This document shows positions 17,351 through 24,374 of a DNA stretch of 64,000 bases, in pieces (the stretch's first letter is position 1; each line of letters starts with the position of its first letter). Location of the stretch: contig JAKSVB010000006.1 of the NCBI GenBank assembly GCA_024408335.1, positions 40,630 through 104,629 of the forward strand, written 5' to 3'. The stretch comes from Bacilli bacterium. GTDB lineage: Bacteria > Bacillota_I > Bacilli_A > RFN20 > CAG-826. Position numbers and translations under genes: made by a program. Below the pieces are notes generated by a model. It was not told the origin of the DNA, did no database searches, and saw only the letters and a program-made list of their open reading frames with translations.

Positions 17351-17731
17351 ATGCCAGATACAAGAGAATCTGCTGAAGACTATTTAGAAAGAATCCTGAT
17401 CCTTCAAGAAGAAAAAGGAATAAAGGAAGTTCATGCGGTCGATATCGCAAATTCTTTTGGCTACTCAAAACCTAGCGTATCCGTCGCGATGAAAAAGCTC
17501 GAGGACCAAGGGTATGTCGCAACAGGCCCTAAATCACAGCTATATCTCACTCCAGCAGGGGAAGAGATAGCAAGAGCGATGTATGAAAGACATCAAGTCT
17601 TAAGCGGACTCTTCATGTCACTTGGTGTAAGCGAAGAGATCGCATGCAAAGATGCTTGCAAAATCGAACACGACCTATCCGACGAAACGTGGCTTGCGGT
17701 AAAGAAAGCTTACGAAACAAAGATCAAATAA
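17351..17731 (+). CDS. DtxR/MntR-family metal-dependent transcriptional regulator
   Basis: The 126-residue protein has an N-terminal winged helix (ESAEDYLERIL, VDIANSFGYSKPSVSVAMKKLEDQGYV) and the helical dimerisation and metal-binding region (YERHQVLSGLF, EIACKDACKIEHDLSDE), as in the short MntR-like members without an SH3 domain. When loaded with Fe2+ or Mn2+ such proteins repress uptake genes. It is divergent from feoAB with TTAGn6CTAA boxes between them, so it probably controls feoAB and perhaps itself. A further box is seen at 19312. The metal cannot be decided from sequence. Confidence 0.9.
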   Translation: MPDTRESAEDYLERILILQEEKGIKEVHAVDIANSFGYSKPSVSVAMKKLEDQGYVATGPKSQLYLTPAGEEIARAMYERHQVLSGLFMSLGVSEEIACKDACKIEHDLSDETWLAVKKAYETKIK

Positions 17732-17768
17732 GCGAACTACGTTTCGATGGCTTTACCTTTAGGTTCGA

Positions 17769-17873
17769 TCAAAGTTTTTGGTCTCTTTCAATTTGTTGAA
17801 GGCTTCTGATAGTTTTTAATACTCCGGTTTCACCGTCAACATATGGATCGCGTGAGTTATTCTTTTTGATGCA
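17769..17873 (-). pseudogene. Truncated Fic-family N-terminus
   Basis: This short minus-strand frame overlaps the end of the RelB-like gene. It encodes about 34 residues including SRDPYVDGETGVLK, the usual start of Fic AMP-transferase proteins, then stops at TGA 17769-17771 without the catalytic HPFREGN region. It reads as the remnant of a Fic toxin formerly paired with the adjacent antitoxin-like gene. A novel microprotein is less likely. Confidence 0.6.
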
Positions 17874-18177
17874 TCCTCTTGATTGCAAATTCATAAGTTT
17901 CCAAATCGATGATTTCTTTTTGGAGGAGTCCAAGGAGCGTTTTCGCTTTCTCGGATGGCAGCCCGGAATCCACTGTGCTAACACCGATAGCGAAATCGAT
18001 CAGATTATCCGTTTCTGGCAACGATATTTCGAAAGGTATTCCCTTTCGCAGTGAAACTTGACTAAGAAAAAGCGAGATAGCATAGCTTGTTGTGATACCT
18101 AATTTATTGAAGATTGCTTCGCATTCATTTTTTACGTTTGGCGAGACTCTTGTGTGTACAATTGAACTTTTTTCCAT
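17857..18177 (-). CDS. RelB/DinJ-family antitoxin-like protein
   Basis: The 106-residue protein begins with a ribbon-helix-helix segment (HTRVSPNVKNECEAIFNKLGITTSYAISLFL...GIPFEI), typical of RelB/DinJ antitoxins that bind DNA as dimers and neutralise RelE/YafQ toxins. AAGGA precedes the ATG. The downstream partner is not a RelE toxin but a truncated Fic fragment overlapping its stop codon, so this is an orphan antitoxin, possibly from a RelB-Fic pair. Its tail is longer and acidic. Confidence 0.85.
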   Translation of the reverse strand: MEKSSIVHTRVSPNVKNECEAIFNKLGITTSYAISLFLSQVSLRKGIPFEISLPETDNLIDFAIGVSTVDSGLPSEKAKTLLGLLQKEIIDLETYEFAIKRMHQKE

Positions 18178-18348
18178 ATATTCGTCCTTGGCAGTATTGT
18201 ATCACTTTTGTTATACACATTCAAACACAAGACAATTTGTATTTGATTATAATTCGGGTGTATTTCATTCTTCTTTAAAAAGTAAGTACGAAGAGCAAAG
18301 AACCACATTGCCGCTTTTTCTTTTTTTGAAGGCCATACAACGTAGCCG

Positions 18349-18401
18349 TACCCTAAAGGGTAAGTTAATTCGGTCGAAACCGACTCGGTCGCCACCGAAT
18401 T
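18349..18401. repeat. Two inverted repeats in intergenic region
   Basis: TACCCT/AGGGTA (18349-18362) and AATTCGGT/ACCGAATT (18367-18401) are consecutive inverted repeats, in a ~240-bp gap that otherwise shows nothing. They have no T-tract, so terminator function is doubtful. Confidence 0.35.
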
Positions 18402-18420
18402 AGCGAAAACAAGCGATAAA

Positions 18421-18440
18421 CAAAAAGCCCTATAAGGGCT
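18421..18440 (-). terminator. Terminator of NifX-like gene
   Basis: On the minus strand AGCCCT-TAT-AGGGCT is followed by TTTTTG, just after the stop of the NifX-like gene. Confidence 0.7.
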
Positions 18441-18453
18441 AATTGATTATGTC

Positions 18454-18975
18454 CTAATCGTGATGATGGCAGTCGCAGCCTTCTTCGTGGCAGTGGCATC
18501 CTTCATCACCATGGTCGCAGTCACATTCATCGCCGCCATGGTGATGTTCATGGCAACATACCTCATGTTCGTGATGGTGATGTCCACAACATCCTTCGTG
18601 GTGATGGTGGTGTTCACAGCCACATCCTTCTTCGTGATCTAACTGTAGAGGTGAATTATGCACTAACTGGATCTCATTATGAATGAAAGCCTGCACGACC
18701 ATATCAAGGTTGCCTCTAACTCCTGCGAAGACTTCGATTCCAATCTTGTTAAGCGTATCTACAGCCTTCTCGTTGATTAACGCCGCAACGACGGCGTATA
18801 CCCCAACGTCCTTAAGCGTCATAGCGATCTCTTCTTCATTTTCGGAATTATTGAGGATCTCGCTTTTTCCAAGAATCGTCATCTCTTCTGGATCGACGTC
18901 ATAAAGCTTAAAGTATCTTGCTTCGCTAAATTCCATCATCATTTCTTCATCGATTGAAGGGCAGGCAATTCTCAT
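18454..18975 (-). CDS. NifX/NafY-like metal-cofactor domain with His/Cys-rich tail
   Basis: The 173-residue protein has an N-terminal domain of the dinitrogenase iron-molybdenum cofactor-binding family (MRIACPSIDE..., ARYFKLYDVD, GVYAVVAALINEKAVDTLNKIGIEVFAGVRGN). About 55 C-terminal residues follow that are mostly His, Cys, Glu, Asp and Gly in CxCxHHHH-like runs. No nitrogenase genes are present. The tail suggests storage or delivery of a transition metal such as Ni, Zn or Fe, and the feo locus lies nearby. The ATG at 18975 has AGGAG 9 nt upstream; an in-frame ATG at 18981 is possible. Confidence 0.85.
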   Translation of the reverse strand: MRIACPSIDEEMMMEFSEARYFKLYDVDPEEMTILGKSEILNNSENEEEIAMTLKDVGVYAVVAALINEKAVDTLNKIGIEVFAGVRGNLDMVVQAFIHNEIQLVHNSPLQLDHEEGCGCEHHHHHEGCCGHHHHEHEVCCHEHHHGGDECDCDHGDEGCHCHEEGCDCHHHD

Positions 18976-19294
18976 AATCATTCACTCCTATTTTGTCGCA
19001 TTCATTAAAGCAAAAAGTGAGGAAAACGCAAGAGAGGAACGTAAAAACATAAAAATACTGCTAACAAAGCTACAAACCTTCTGATAACGGCATTTAGTTA
19101 AGCCCCACTAAAATCAAAGAAAACAAAAAATACTCCAAAATATCGAAAAAACTCGTTAATTCCTAATGTTTTGGAAATAACAAGAGAAAAAAGAAGTGAT
19201 GTTTGAGCCACTAGTCGAGCGAAATAATCGCCTCCCACAAGGGACAATACGCTAAAAAGATGGTCATAAGTTTAGAAGAAAGGCACACAATAAT
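18976..19294. other. Intergenic region, no gene seen
   Basis: An A-rich stretch of about 320 bp between divergent genes has no coding frame with a ribosome site. The right end leads into a promoter with a metal-box-like site. Confidence 0.4.
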
Positions 19295-19325
19295 TTGTAA
19301 TTTTCAATTCTTTAGTCTAAACTAA
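19295..19325 (+). promoter_or_regulatory. Promoter overlapped by a fourth TTAGn6CTAA box
   Basis: TTGTAA (19295-19300), a 17-nt spacer and TAAACT (19318-19323). The inverted repeat TTAGTCTAAACTAA (19312-19325) covers the -10 box and matches the three boxes near feoA. Repression by the DtxR-type protein is the natural inference. Confidence 0.6.
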
Positions 19326-19377
19326 AGCAATAAAGCACCCTTTTTACTTTGCTGTAAGAAAGGAGAACACCCGCACT

Positions 19378-19734
19378 ATGAAGAAAAAAACACTTATTAC
19401 AATTGCCGCAATAGAGGTCGTAATTCTCGTCTTCTGTCTCATCGTATCAATCATGGTTATGACCACAATTGATCCTCTTGGAAACAAAGAACTTAACCTC
19501 TCGAATAATGGACCACTCATCGGTACCCTCCAAAATAGCCCAGTGCTCTTTGGATTCGCTATCGTCCTTCCAATCTTCGTTATCTTCGTCATCGATGGTG
19601 TCTACCTCATCATGTACGCAGCAAAACGTGAATCAATGCTCAGCGAACAAGAAAAGAAAGATCTTCTTGAAGAAGCAAAGAAACAAGCAAGAGAAGAAGC
19701 ACTTGCTGAAATCAAGAAAGAGAAAAAGGAATAA
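19378..19734 (+). CDS. Two-helix membrane protein, unknown function
   Basis: The 118-residue protein has membrane helices at about residues 6-29 and 55-80, separated by a polar loop (DPLGNKELNLSNNGPL). A strongly charged cytoplasmic coiled-coil-like tail, rich in Lys and Glu, makes up the last 35 residues. AAAGGAG lies upstream of the ATG. The promoter carries a metal-box-like repeat, so it may belong to the metal regulon. I recognise no family. Confidence 0.75.
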   Translation: MKKKTLITIAAIEVVILVFCLIVSIMVMTTIDPLGNKELNLSNNGPLIGTLQNSPVLFGFAIVLPIFVIFVIDGVYLIMYAAKRESMLSEQEKKDLLEEAKKQAREEALAEIKKEKKE

Positions 19735-19752
19735 CTTCCAATTAACAAGCAT

Positions 19753-19782
19753 AGCCAACCATGAAGGTTGGCTTTTCTTTTG
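19753..19782 (+). terminator. Terminator of the two-helix membrane protein gene
   Basis: AGCCAACC-ATGAA-GGTTGGCT is followed by a T-rich run. Confidence 0.85.
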
Positions 19783-19867
19783 CTTCCATCATATTTCCAT
19801 TAAGACTGGAATTCTTCTCGTCTCTAAAACATATAATATTTACGAACCGATATGAAAGGAGCCACCA

Positions 19868-20359
19868 ATGAATAAACGACAAGACTTGTTTCAAGAATAC
19901 CTTGAAAAGAAAGACAAAAACCAATTAGTCCAAAATGCGTTAACTGATAGTTCATATAAAGCATTCGCGCAAAATGGCGTAAAGAAGAAAAAGGATCCCG
20001 ATAAATTTGCCGAGGTCCACTCAATAACGGACAATCAAAACCTTTCCACTCTCGGTGATGCAGTAATTAAGTTATGTTACTGCGATTTGCTTCTTGAAGA
20101 TGAAAAACTAACTAAAACCAAGGAGAAACTGGAGTCAGATAAGGTTTTGGTTGAGAAAGTTGCAGAGCATTACGATCTTATTAAATACATAAATAAAGAT
20201 GACAACAATAGTGACTTGCCAAGGGATTATGCGTATAAAGGAGAAGGGCACAAATACATCGCAACAGCGGTAGAGGCTATGGTTGGGGCGATATACAAAG
20301 ATAAAAATAGAGATCTCAAACCAATCATCAAGCTTTTAAAAAGTTGGATGGATTTCTAA
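19868..20359 (+). CDS. Stand-alone RNase III-like domain protein
   Basis: The 163-residue protein resembles the RNase III endonuclease domain: NLSTLGDAVIKLCYCDLLL corresponds to the ERLEFLGDAVL signature helix, and KYIATAVEAMVGAIYKDK to the second active-site helix. There is no dsRNA-binding domain. The first signature Glu is replaced (Asn/Ser region) and the second-helix Asp of ADxxEA is Thr, while the first-helix Asp and the last Glu remain, so cleavage may be altered or lost. AAAGGAG precedes the ATG. The true housekeeping rnc is presumably elsewhere. Confidence 0.75.
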   Translation: MNKRQDLFQEYLEKKDKNQLVQNALTDSSYKAFAQNGVKKKKDPDKFAEVHSITDNQNLSTLGDAVIKLCYCDLLLEDEKLTKTKEKLESDKVLVEKVAEHYDLIKYINKDDNNSDLPRDYAYKGEGHKYIATAVEAMVGAIYKDKNRDLKPIIKLLKSWMDF

Positions 20360-20366
20360 AGAAATG

Positions 20367-20391
20367 GCTTTCGGTAATTCGAAAGCTTTTT
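20367..20391 (+). terminator. Terminator after RNase III-like gene
   Basis: GCTTTCG-n6-CGAAAGC is followed by TTTTTC, between two convergent genes. Confidence 0.8.
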
Positions 20392-20392
20392 C

Positions 20393-20872
20393 TTATTCGC
20401 ATTCTTTGATATCGAGGCTATTTAAGAGGTTCTTGAAGTTAAAGTTAATTAGGCTATTTAAGAATTCGATGCATATCTCATATTCATCGAATCCGATATC
20501 AAATGAATGCTTACTAGTCATCCAAGCGTAATTAGATGAGCATGTTGCCTTTTTCGCGGCCTTAATCTTCTCAATAAGGTCTTTGTTCTTCTTTTCAAAT
20601 TCTTTGGCTTCTAGGGGATAGTTTAGATGAATTGATATGCCCGTATCTTTAATGTCCCCTAGAAGAGCGTTTAAGTAATTGGTAATAAGAATAAACCTAG
20701 CGTTAAGGGTCGCTACGAAGCGTAAGTAATAGAAAGACTCAAGACCATACATATACTTCTCATATGGATCATATACGCGTGCACGTAACTCTTCTGGCAT
20801 GTCTTTCTTTAAATCGTAGAAGCAGAAGTTGATGTTCTCTAAAGCAGTTAGTTGAGCATCCTCAATTGTCAT
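20393..20872 (-). CDS. Hypothetical helical protein
   Basis: The 159-residue protein is predicted to be mostly alpha-helical, with many aromatic residues and several Lys-rich segments. A strong GGAGGAGG precedes its ATG at 20872, so it is real, but I recognise no family. It has no signal peptide or membrane segment. It is convergent with the RNase III-like gene and shares the hairpin between them. Confidence 0.65.
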   Translation of the reverse strand: MTIEDAQLTALENINFCFYDLKKDMPEELRARVYDPYEKYMYGLESFYYLRFVATLNARFILITNYLNALLGDIKDTGISIHLNYPLEAKEFEKKNKDLIEKIKAAKKATCSSNYAWMTSKHSFDIGFDEYEICIEFLNSLINFNFKNLLNSLDIKECE

Positions 20873-20946
20873 TAGCCTCCTCCTTGATTATTTGTAACAT
20901 CAAGAGGCAAGGCAAAGCATTCCTAGAGCGACTGATAAAAAGAGTA

Positions 20947-20972
20947 AAAGAAAACCCGCTCACGAGAGCGAG
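20947..20972 (-). terminator. Terminator of secreted protein gene
   Basis: On the minus strand CGCTC-TCGT-GAGCG is followed by GGTTTTCTTTT, just beyond the stop of the gene at 21003. Confidence 0.75.
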
Positions 20973-21002
20973 CGCGTAATCAATTGATTAATCAGTAAGA
21001 GA

Positions 21003-21941
21003 TTAAGCGGTAAGACCAACGAGTTGGAATGACATATCAACTGCGTTTGCTTGGACAGCTGCTTCTGGAGTTGCTGTACCTTCGCACCAAACAACGAAAC
21101 GAAGAACTTTAGTATCTGTTAAGCCTTTGATAAGTAATTGGTTATTTGGGCTTGCTGTTGCAAGAGCGACGCCGCCTTGGATGTCAGCTGTTTGACGAAT
21201 AACTTTAGTTGTGGACATTGAGTTTTCGGCTGTTAATGTTCCAGTGCCATCGATTGGGCAGACTGCATGACCATCAGCTTCTTTGTCGGAAGTGTGGTTT
21301 GTATAGTCAGTTGTAGAAATGAATTTTTTGTGTGAGTTATTTGTGTATAAGAAGACACATGTAGAAGCTAAGCTGCCTTCTGTGTTGGTGTCGGCAAAAA
21401 TTGCGAGTCTGTAGTATGCAGAGTAATCGTTTGCTGCACCATCGTGTGCTGCGAAGATAGCAGCTGATGAGAGATAGACGTCGATTGGGTTACCAGAAGT
21501 GTTTGTGACATCTAATGACCATTGGACTTTAACCATTTGGGTGCTGTTGATTCCAGACATTGCGCCAGTTTCTTGGACGAGCTTATCAACGACATAAGAG
21601 CCTGTGCCAGTGCTGTCAACGACGGTTGCTTTGTAGAAGTTGATACCGTCTCCGCTTGAAACGTCAGCGAGTTCTTTACCGGCGGTTGGGCTAACAGCGC
21701 AAACGTTATCAGCAACGCTGTATGCGTCTCCGTTGATGTTTGTGTCTGCTGCATCACCGGTTACAAATGTGTGCTTACCGATTTCAAGAGAACCTTCAGC
21801 AGCGCCAACTTTGAAGTTTTGAGCGCCAACTGTTGCAGTACGTTGTGTTGTGAACCATGCGAAGCCGCTAACAGCAGCTGCGCCAGCTGAGATGCCGAGC
21901 ATTGAAGCAAGGCCTAAAATCATTTTTGAACGATTTTTCAT
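21003..21941 (-). CDS. Secreted TasA/camelysin-like fibre protein, paralogue 1
   Basis: The 312-residue protein has a signal peptide with KNRSK, a hydrophobic core (ILGLASMLGISAGAAAVSG) and FAWFTTQRTA after it, the layout seen in SipW-processed TasA/camelysin proteins. The mature part is a Thr/Ser/Asn-rich beta protein ending with a conserved strand (LRFVVWCEGTATPEAAV). The first ~35 residues are almost identical to those of the gene at 22316. A SipW-like peptidase encoded at 30043 is the likely processing enzyme. The assignment rests on signal-peptide style and context. Its leader carries a conserved structure and terminator. Confidence 0.72.
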   Translation of the reverse strand: MKNRSKMILGLASMLGISAGAAAVSGFAWFTTQRTATVGAQNFKVGAAEGSLEIGKHTFVTGDAADTNINGDAYSVADNVCAVSPTAGKELADVSSGDGINFYKATVVDSTGTGSYVVDKLVQETGAMSGINSTQMVKVQWSLDVTNTSGNPIDVYLSSAAIFAAHDGAANDYSAYYRLAIFADTNTEGSLASTCVFLYTNNSHKKFISTTDYTNHTSDKEADGHAVCPIDGTGTLTAENSMSTTKVIRQTADIQGGVALATASPNNQLLIKGLTDTKVLRFVVWCEGTATPEAAVQANAVDMSFQLVGLTA

Positions 21942-21972
21942 TTTGTAATTCCTTTCATGAGCTGTGATAAGA

Positions 21973-22095
21973 CAAAAAGCCCAGTTAAATTGTTCTGGGT
22001 TCTGATGGATTTGATTTATTTACCGTCGGAGTGACCGTCCGACCATACTTTATGAGGAACGAGGGCTAATCGTTTTCTCCTCTAAAGACAAGATT
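21973..22095 (-). ncRNA. Structured 5' leader with attenuator-like terminator, copy 1
   Basis: The minus-strand leader holds a stem GAGGA/TCCTC enclosing AACGA-loop-TCGTT (loop containing TAGCC), a second stem GTCGG/CCGAC, the single-stranded block CCATCAGAACCC, and an intrinsic terminator CCCAG/CTGGG followed by CTTTTTG. The same order occurs before the paralogue at 22316 with compensatory base changes. This looks like a cis-regulatory RNA. I do not recognise the class. Confidence 0.6.
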
Positions 22096-22260
22096 AATAT
22101 ACTCCTTTATTCGATGGTTGCAACATTAATATTTATATTAATAACATTTTGTTTTGTTTCGTTTGTTTGCTTGAGACAGAGCGAGGTGACGAAATGTGAG
22201 ATTAGTGTGCAAATCTCGCATGATGTCTCTTCTTATATATACGCTTATGCACGTTGCACA

Positions 22261-22295
22261 AAAAGAAAACCCGTCCTTTGAAGTGAACGGGTTTT
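22261..22295 (-). terminator. Terminator of secreted protein paralogue 2
   Basis: On the minus strand AAAACCCGT pairs with ACGGGTTTT around a 12-nt loop, followed by CTTTTT. Confidence 0.8.
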
Positions 22296-22315
22296 GATAT
22301 TATTGGGTATTAAAC

Positions 22316-23434
22316 TTAGTTAGCTTTGGTAAGGCCAACGAGTTTTAATGATAAGTCAACACCGTTTGATGCAACGACCGCTTCATCAGGAGTTGATGTA
22401 CCTTCACACCAAACGACAAATCTAAGGGTGTGGCTGTTGTCTTTTACTGGGCTTGTTGTGCTTGCGATTAAATCTTCGATCAAAAGTTGGTTGTTAGGCT
22501 TGACACCGTTTGCAGTTGAAGCAGCTGGGTCGGTTGAAGAAATGATTGCTGCAGATGTGGAGATGAAATCATTAGCTGTTAAGGTTCCTGAACCATTACG
22601 AGTTGCTGTTGTCTCAGGGTCATCATCTTCGAGAGCAGCCTTGTCTTCTGCTTTAACGTAGCTTGTTTTGCCAGCTGCTGAATAGAAGTAAACAAGAGTG
22701 TCATCGGTAGCATTGCTGACATCGTTTAAATCATAGATAGCTAATCTGTAGCAGCTTGAATAGTCAATAGATGTGACAATTTCAACACTTCCAGCAGGAG
22801 CATCTGTGAATGAGATCTTTCTTTCGGCAGGAGTTGCTGTGTATTTGGCTGCTTCTAATGTTGTATCGCCAACCTTGACGGATTCGATTTTGTCAAAAGC
22901 GGTAGGGAGAACGAAATCCTTTGCTGTACCGTCGCCAACAACGTTTTGTGTTGTTTTGCTGTTTGCGAGGTTTTGTTTGAAAATTGGGCCGTCGTTGCTA
23001 GCAAAAACGTTTAACTTAGTACCAGGGCCAACATTTTCGACTTTGACGTTCCAAGAAATATAAACCATTTGGTTGGTGTTAACTTTTGATTTTGAACCGT
23101 CTTCAAGAACGATGTGGTCAACTGATTGTTTGTTGGTTGAAAGAAGAACTTTGTGGAATGTTTTTCCGTCGCCGCTTGAAACGTCTTCGAGTTCGCCTGT
23201 GCTTGGGTTGATTGCAACTGTATTGTTTGCGTTTGTTTCGATTGCGCAGTTAACTAAACTACCGGCTGATGAGATTTTAAGAGTACCGTCGCCAGATCCG
23301 ACTTTGAAGTTTGATGCGCTGATGTCTGCAGTTCTTTGGGTTGTGAACCATGCGAAGCCGCTGATAGCAGCTGCGCCAGCTGAGATGCCGAGCATTGAAG
23401 CAAGGCCTAAAATCATTTTTGAACGATTTTTCAT
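22316..23434 (-). CDS. Secreted TasA/camelysin-like fibre protein, paralogue 2
   Basis: The 372-residue protein shares its signal region with the 21003 gene (MKNRSKMILGLASMLGIS then FAWFTTQRTA) and its C-terminal strands (LRFVVWCEGTSTPDEAV, then LVGLT). The middle diverges and carries an insert of about 60 residues. It is probably exported and processed by the SipW-like peptidase and assembled outside the cell. GAAAGGAA precedes the ATG. The separate leader, promoter and terminator show that it is transcribed independently of paralogue 1. Confidence 0.72.
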   Translation of the reverse strand: MKNRSKMILGLASMLGISAGAAAISGFAWFTTQRTADISASNFKVGSGDGTLKISSAGSLVNCAIETNANNTVAINPSTGELEDVSSGDGKTFHKVLLSTNKQSVDHIVLEDGSKSKVNTNQMVYISWNVKVENVGPGTKLNVFASNDGPIFKQNLANSKTTQNVVGDGTAKDFVLPTAFDKIESVKVGDTTLEAAKYTATPAERKISFTDAPAGSVEIVTSIDYSSCYRLAIYDLNDVSNATDDTLVYFYSAAGKTSYVKAEDKAALEDDDPETTATRNGSGTLTANDFISTSAAIISSTDPAASTANGVKPNNQLLIEDLIASTTSPVKDNSHTLRFVVWCEGTSTPDEAVVASNGVDLSLKLVGLTKAN

Positions 23435-23467
23435 ATTCGTAATTTCCTTTCAATAAGCTTTTAACGC

Positions 23468-23592
23468 ACAAAAACCCAACTAAAATGTGTCGGGTTCTGA
23501 TGGTTTTGCTTATTTATCGTCGGTGTGATGGGCCGACGATCCTCTTTTAGAAGAACGATGGCTAGTCGTTGTAGCCTTCTAAGGACACAAGT
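23468..23592 (-). ncRNA. Structured 5' leader with attenuator-like terminator, copy 2
   Basis: It has the same architecture as copy 1: outer stem AGAAG/CTTCT around AACGA/TCGTT with TAGCC in the loop, stem CGTCGG/CCGACG, block CCATCAGAACCC, then terminator CCCGAC/GTTGGG followed by TTTTTG. Stem bases differ from copy 1 but pairing is kept. A promoter candidate with TTGCAA lies upstream near 23615. Confidence 0.6.
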
Positions 23593-23966
23593 AATTTAAT
23601 CCTCAAAAATCGTGTTTGCAACAAAAACATTTGGTAAATACCAATAATTCGCTAAACGACAGAAGGAAAGACGGTATAAAAACAACAGGAAATTTGATGA
23701 TAGGAAAGTATCAAAAACAGCCATTCAGCATAGGGCGATAACTCATGGTCAAGACAGTAGGGGAATCAAAAACGTTCGATGATTGCTATGTGCACAGTGC
23801 ACAACATATAATAGCCAAAAACCCCAATCACATCCAAACAAAGACTTTTCGCACATCAAAAATAACCCTGCTTTTGATCAAAAATTCAATTGTGAAAGAA
23901 GTACTAAAACTGACCTTGAACAAGTAATGAAAAACAAATATGTTGTTATCTATGATAACAAAAATA
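23593..23966. other. Intergenic region between divergent appendage loci
   Basis: This AT-rich stretch contains the minus-strand promoter of the leader at 23468 and, at the right, the approach to the riboswitch promoter. Short open frames here have no ribosome sites; I see no gene. Confidence 0.4.
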
Positions 23967-23995
23967 TTGTCAACTATAAATAGTTGTATTATGAT
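23967..23995 (+). promoter_or_regulatory. Promoter of the c-di-GMP riboswitch transcript
   Basis: TTGTCA (23967-23972), a 17-nt spacer and TATGAT (23990-23995) place the transcript start at about 24002, exactly where the aptamer P1 strand begins. Confidence 0.75.
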
Positions 23996-24001
23996 GTTGA
24001 C

Positions 24002-24101
24002 ACCAGGAAACAAGTTATTTACAATTTGTCACAGCAAACCCATGGAAACATGGCGACGCAAAGCTACAGGGCCTCAGAAATGTGGTAGCCAGTTGCCTGG
24101 A
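24002..24101 (+). promoter_or_regulatory. Cyclic di-GMP-I (GEMM) riboswitch
   Basis: The RNA has the GEMM-I hallmarks: GCAAACCCATG-GAAA-CATGG with a GNRA tetraloop, then GACGCAAAGC, then a second hairpin GCTAC...GGTAGC carrying the tetraloop-receptor side with GGGCCT. A closing P1 is formed by CCAGG (24003-24007) and CCTGG (24096-24100). It binds the second messenger c-di-GMP. A terminator follows at 24227, so it probably works by attenuation; whether c-di-GMP turns it on or off is not visible. The operon downstream contains an EAL phosphodiesterase, giving a feedback layout. Confidence 0.9.
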
Positions 24102-24226
24102 ATTCGGACGATTCTTGCACTGGTGGGCTACTAGTGTGAGGACGCAGAAGATCCAGATTTATATCTTAAGCGTGTGCCCTGAGCAAACAAGTGATTCTGA
24201 TGGTAAGGTGTTAAAACCTTGTTCGG

Positions 24227-24267
24227 CGGCGCAAGCAAGAGAAGCGCCGTTTTATTTTTTAATTTTT
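24227..24267 (+). terminator. Riboswitch expression-platform terminator
   Basis: CGGCGC pairs with GCGCCG around an 11-nt loop, followed by an 18-nt T-rich run, 108 bp before the first gene. A smaller hairpin AAGGT/ACCTT lies just upstream (24205-24220). Confidence 0.85.
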
Positions 24268-24374
24268 TCAGCAAACCTTTGTACTCGGCACCCATGTTTT
24301 AGCTACTCTAGGCGTGCGTGTGTATATGTACATAATGCGTTGCTCGAAAAGAAAATCGAAGAAATCAGTAAAAA

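Noticed and set aside
18460..18642. Plus-strand Met/Val-rich open frame
   Set aside because: It is the antisense of the His/Cys tail of the NifX-like gene and has no ribosome site.
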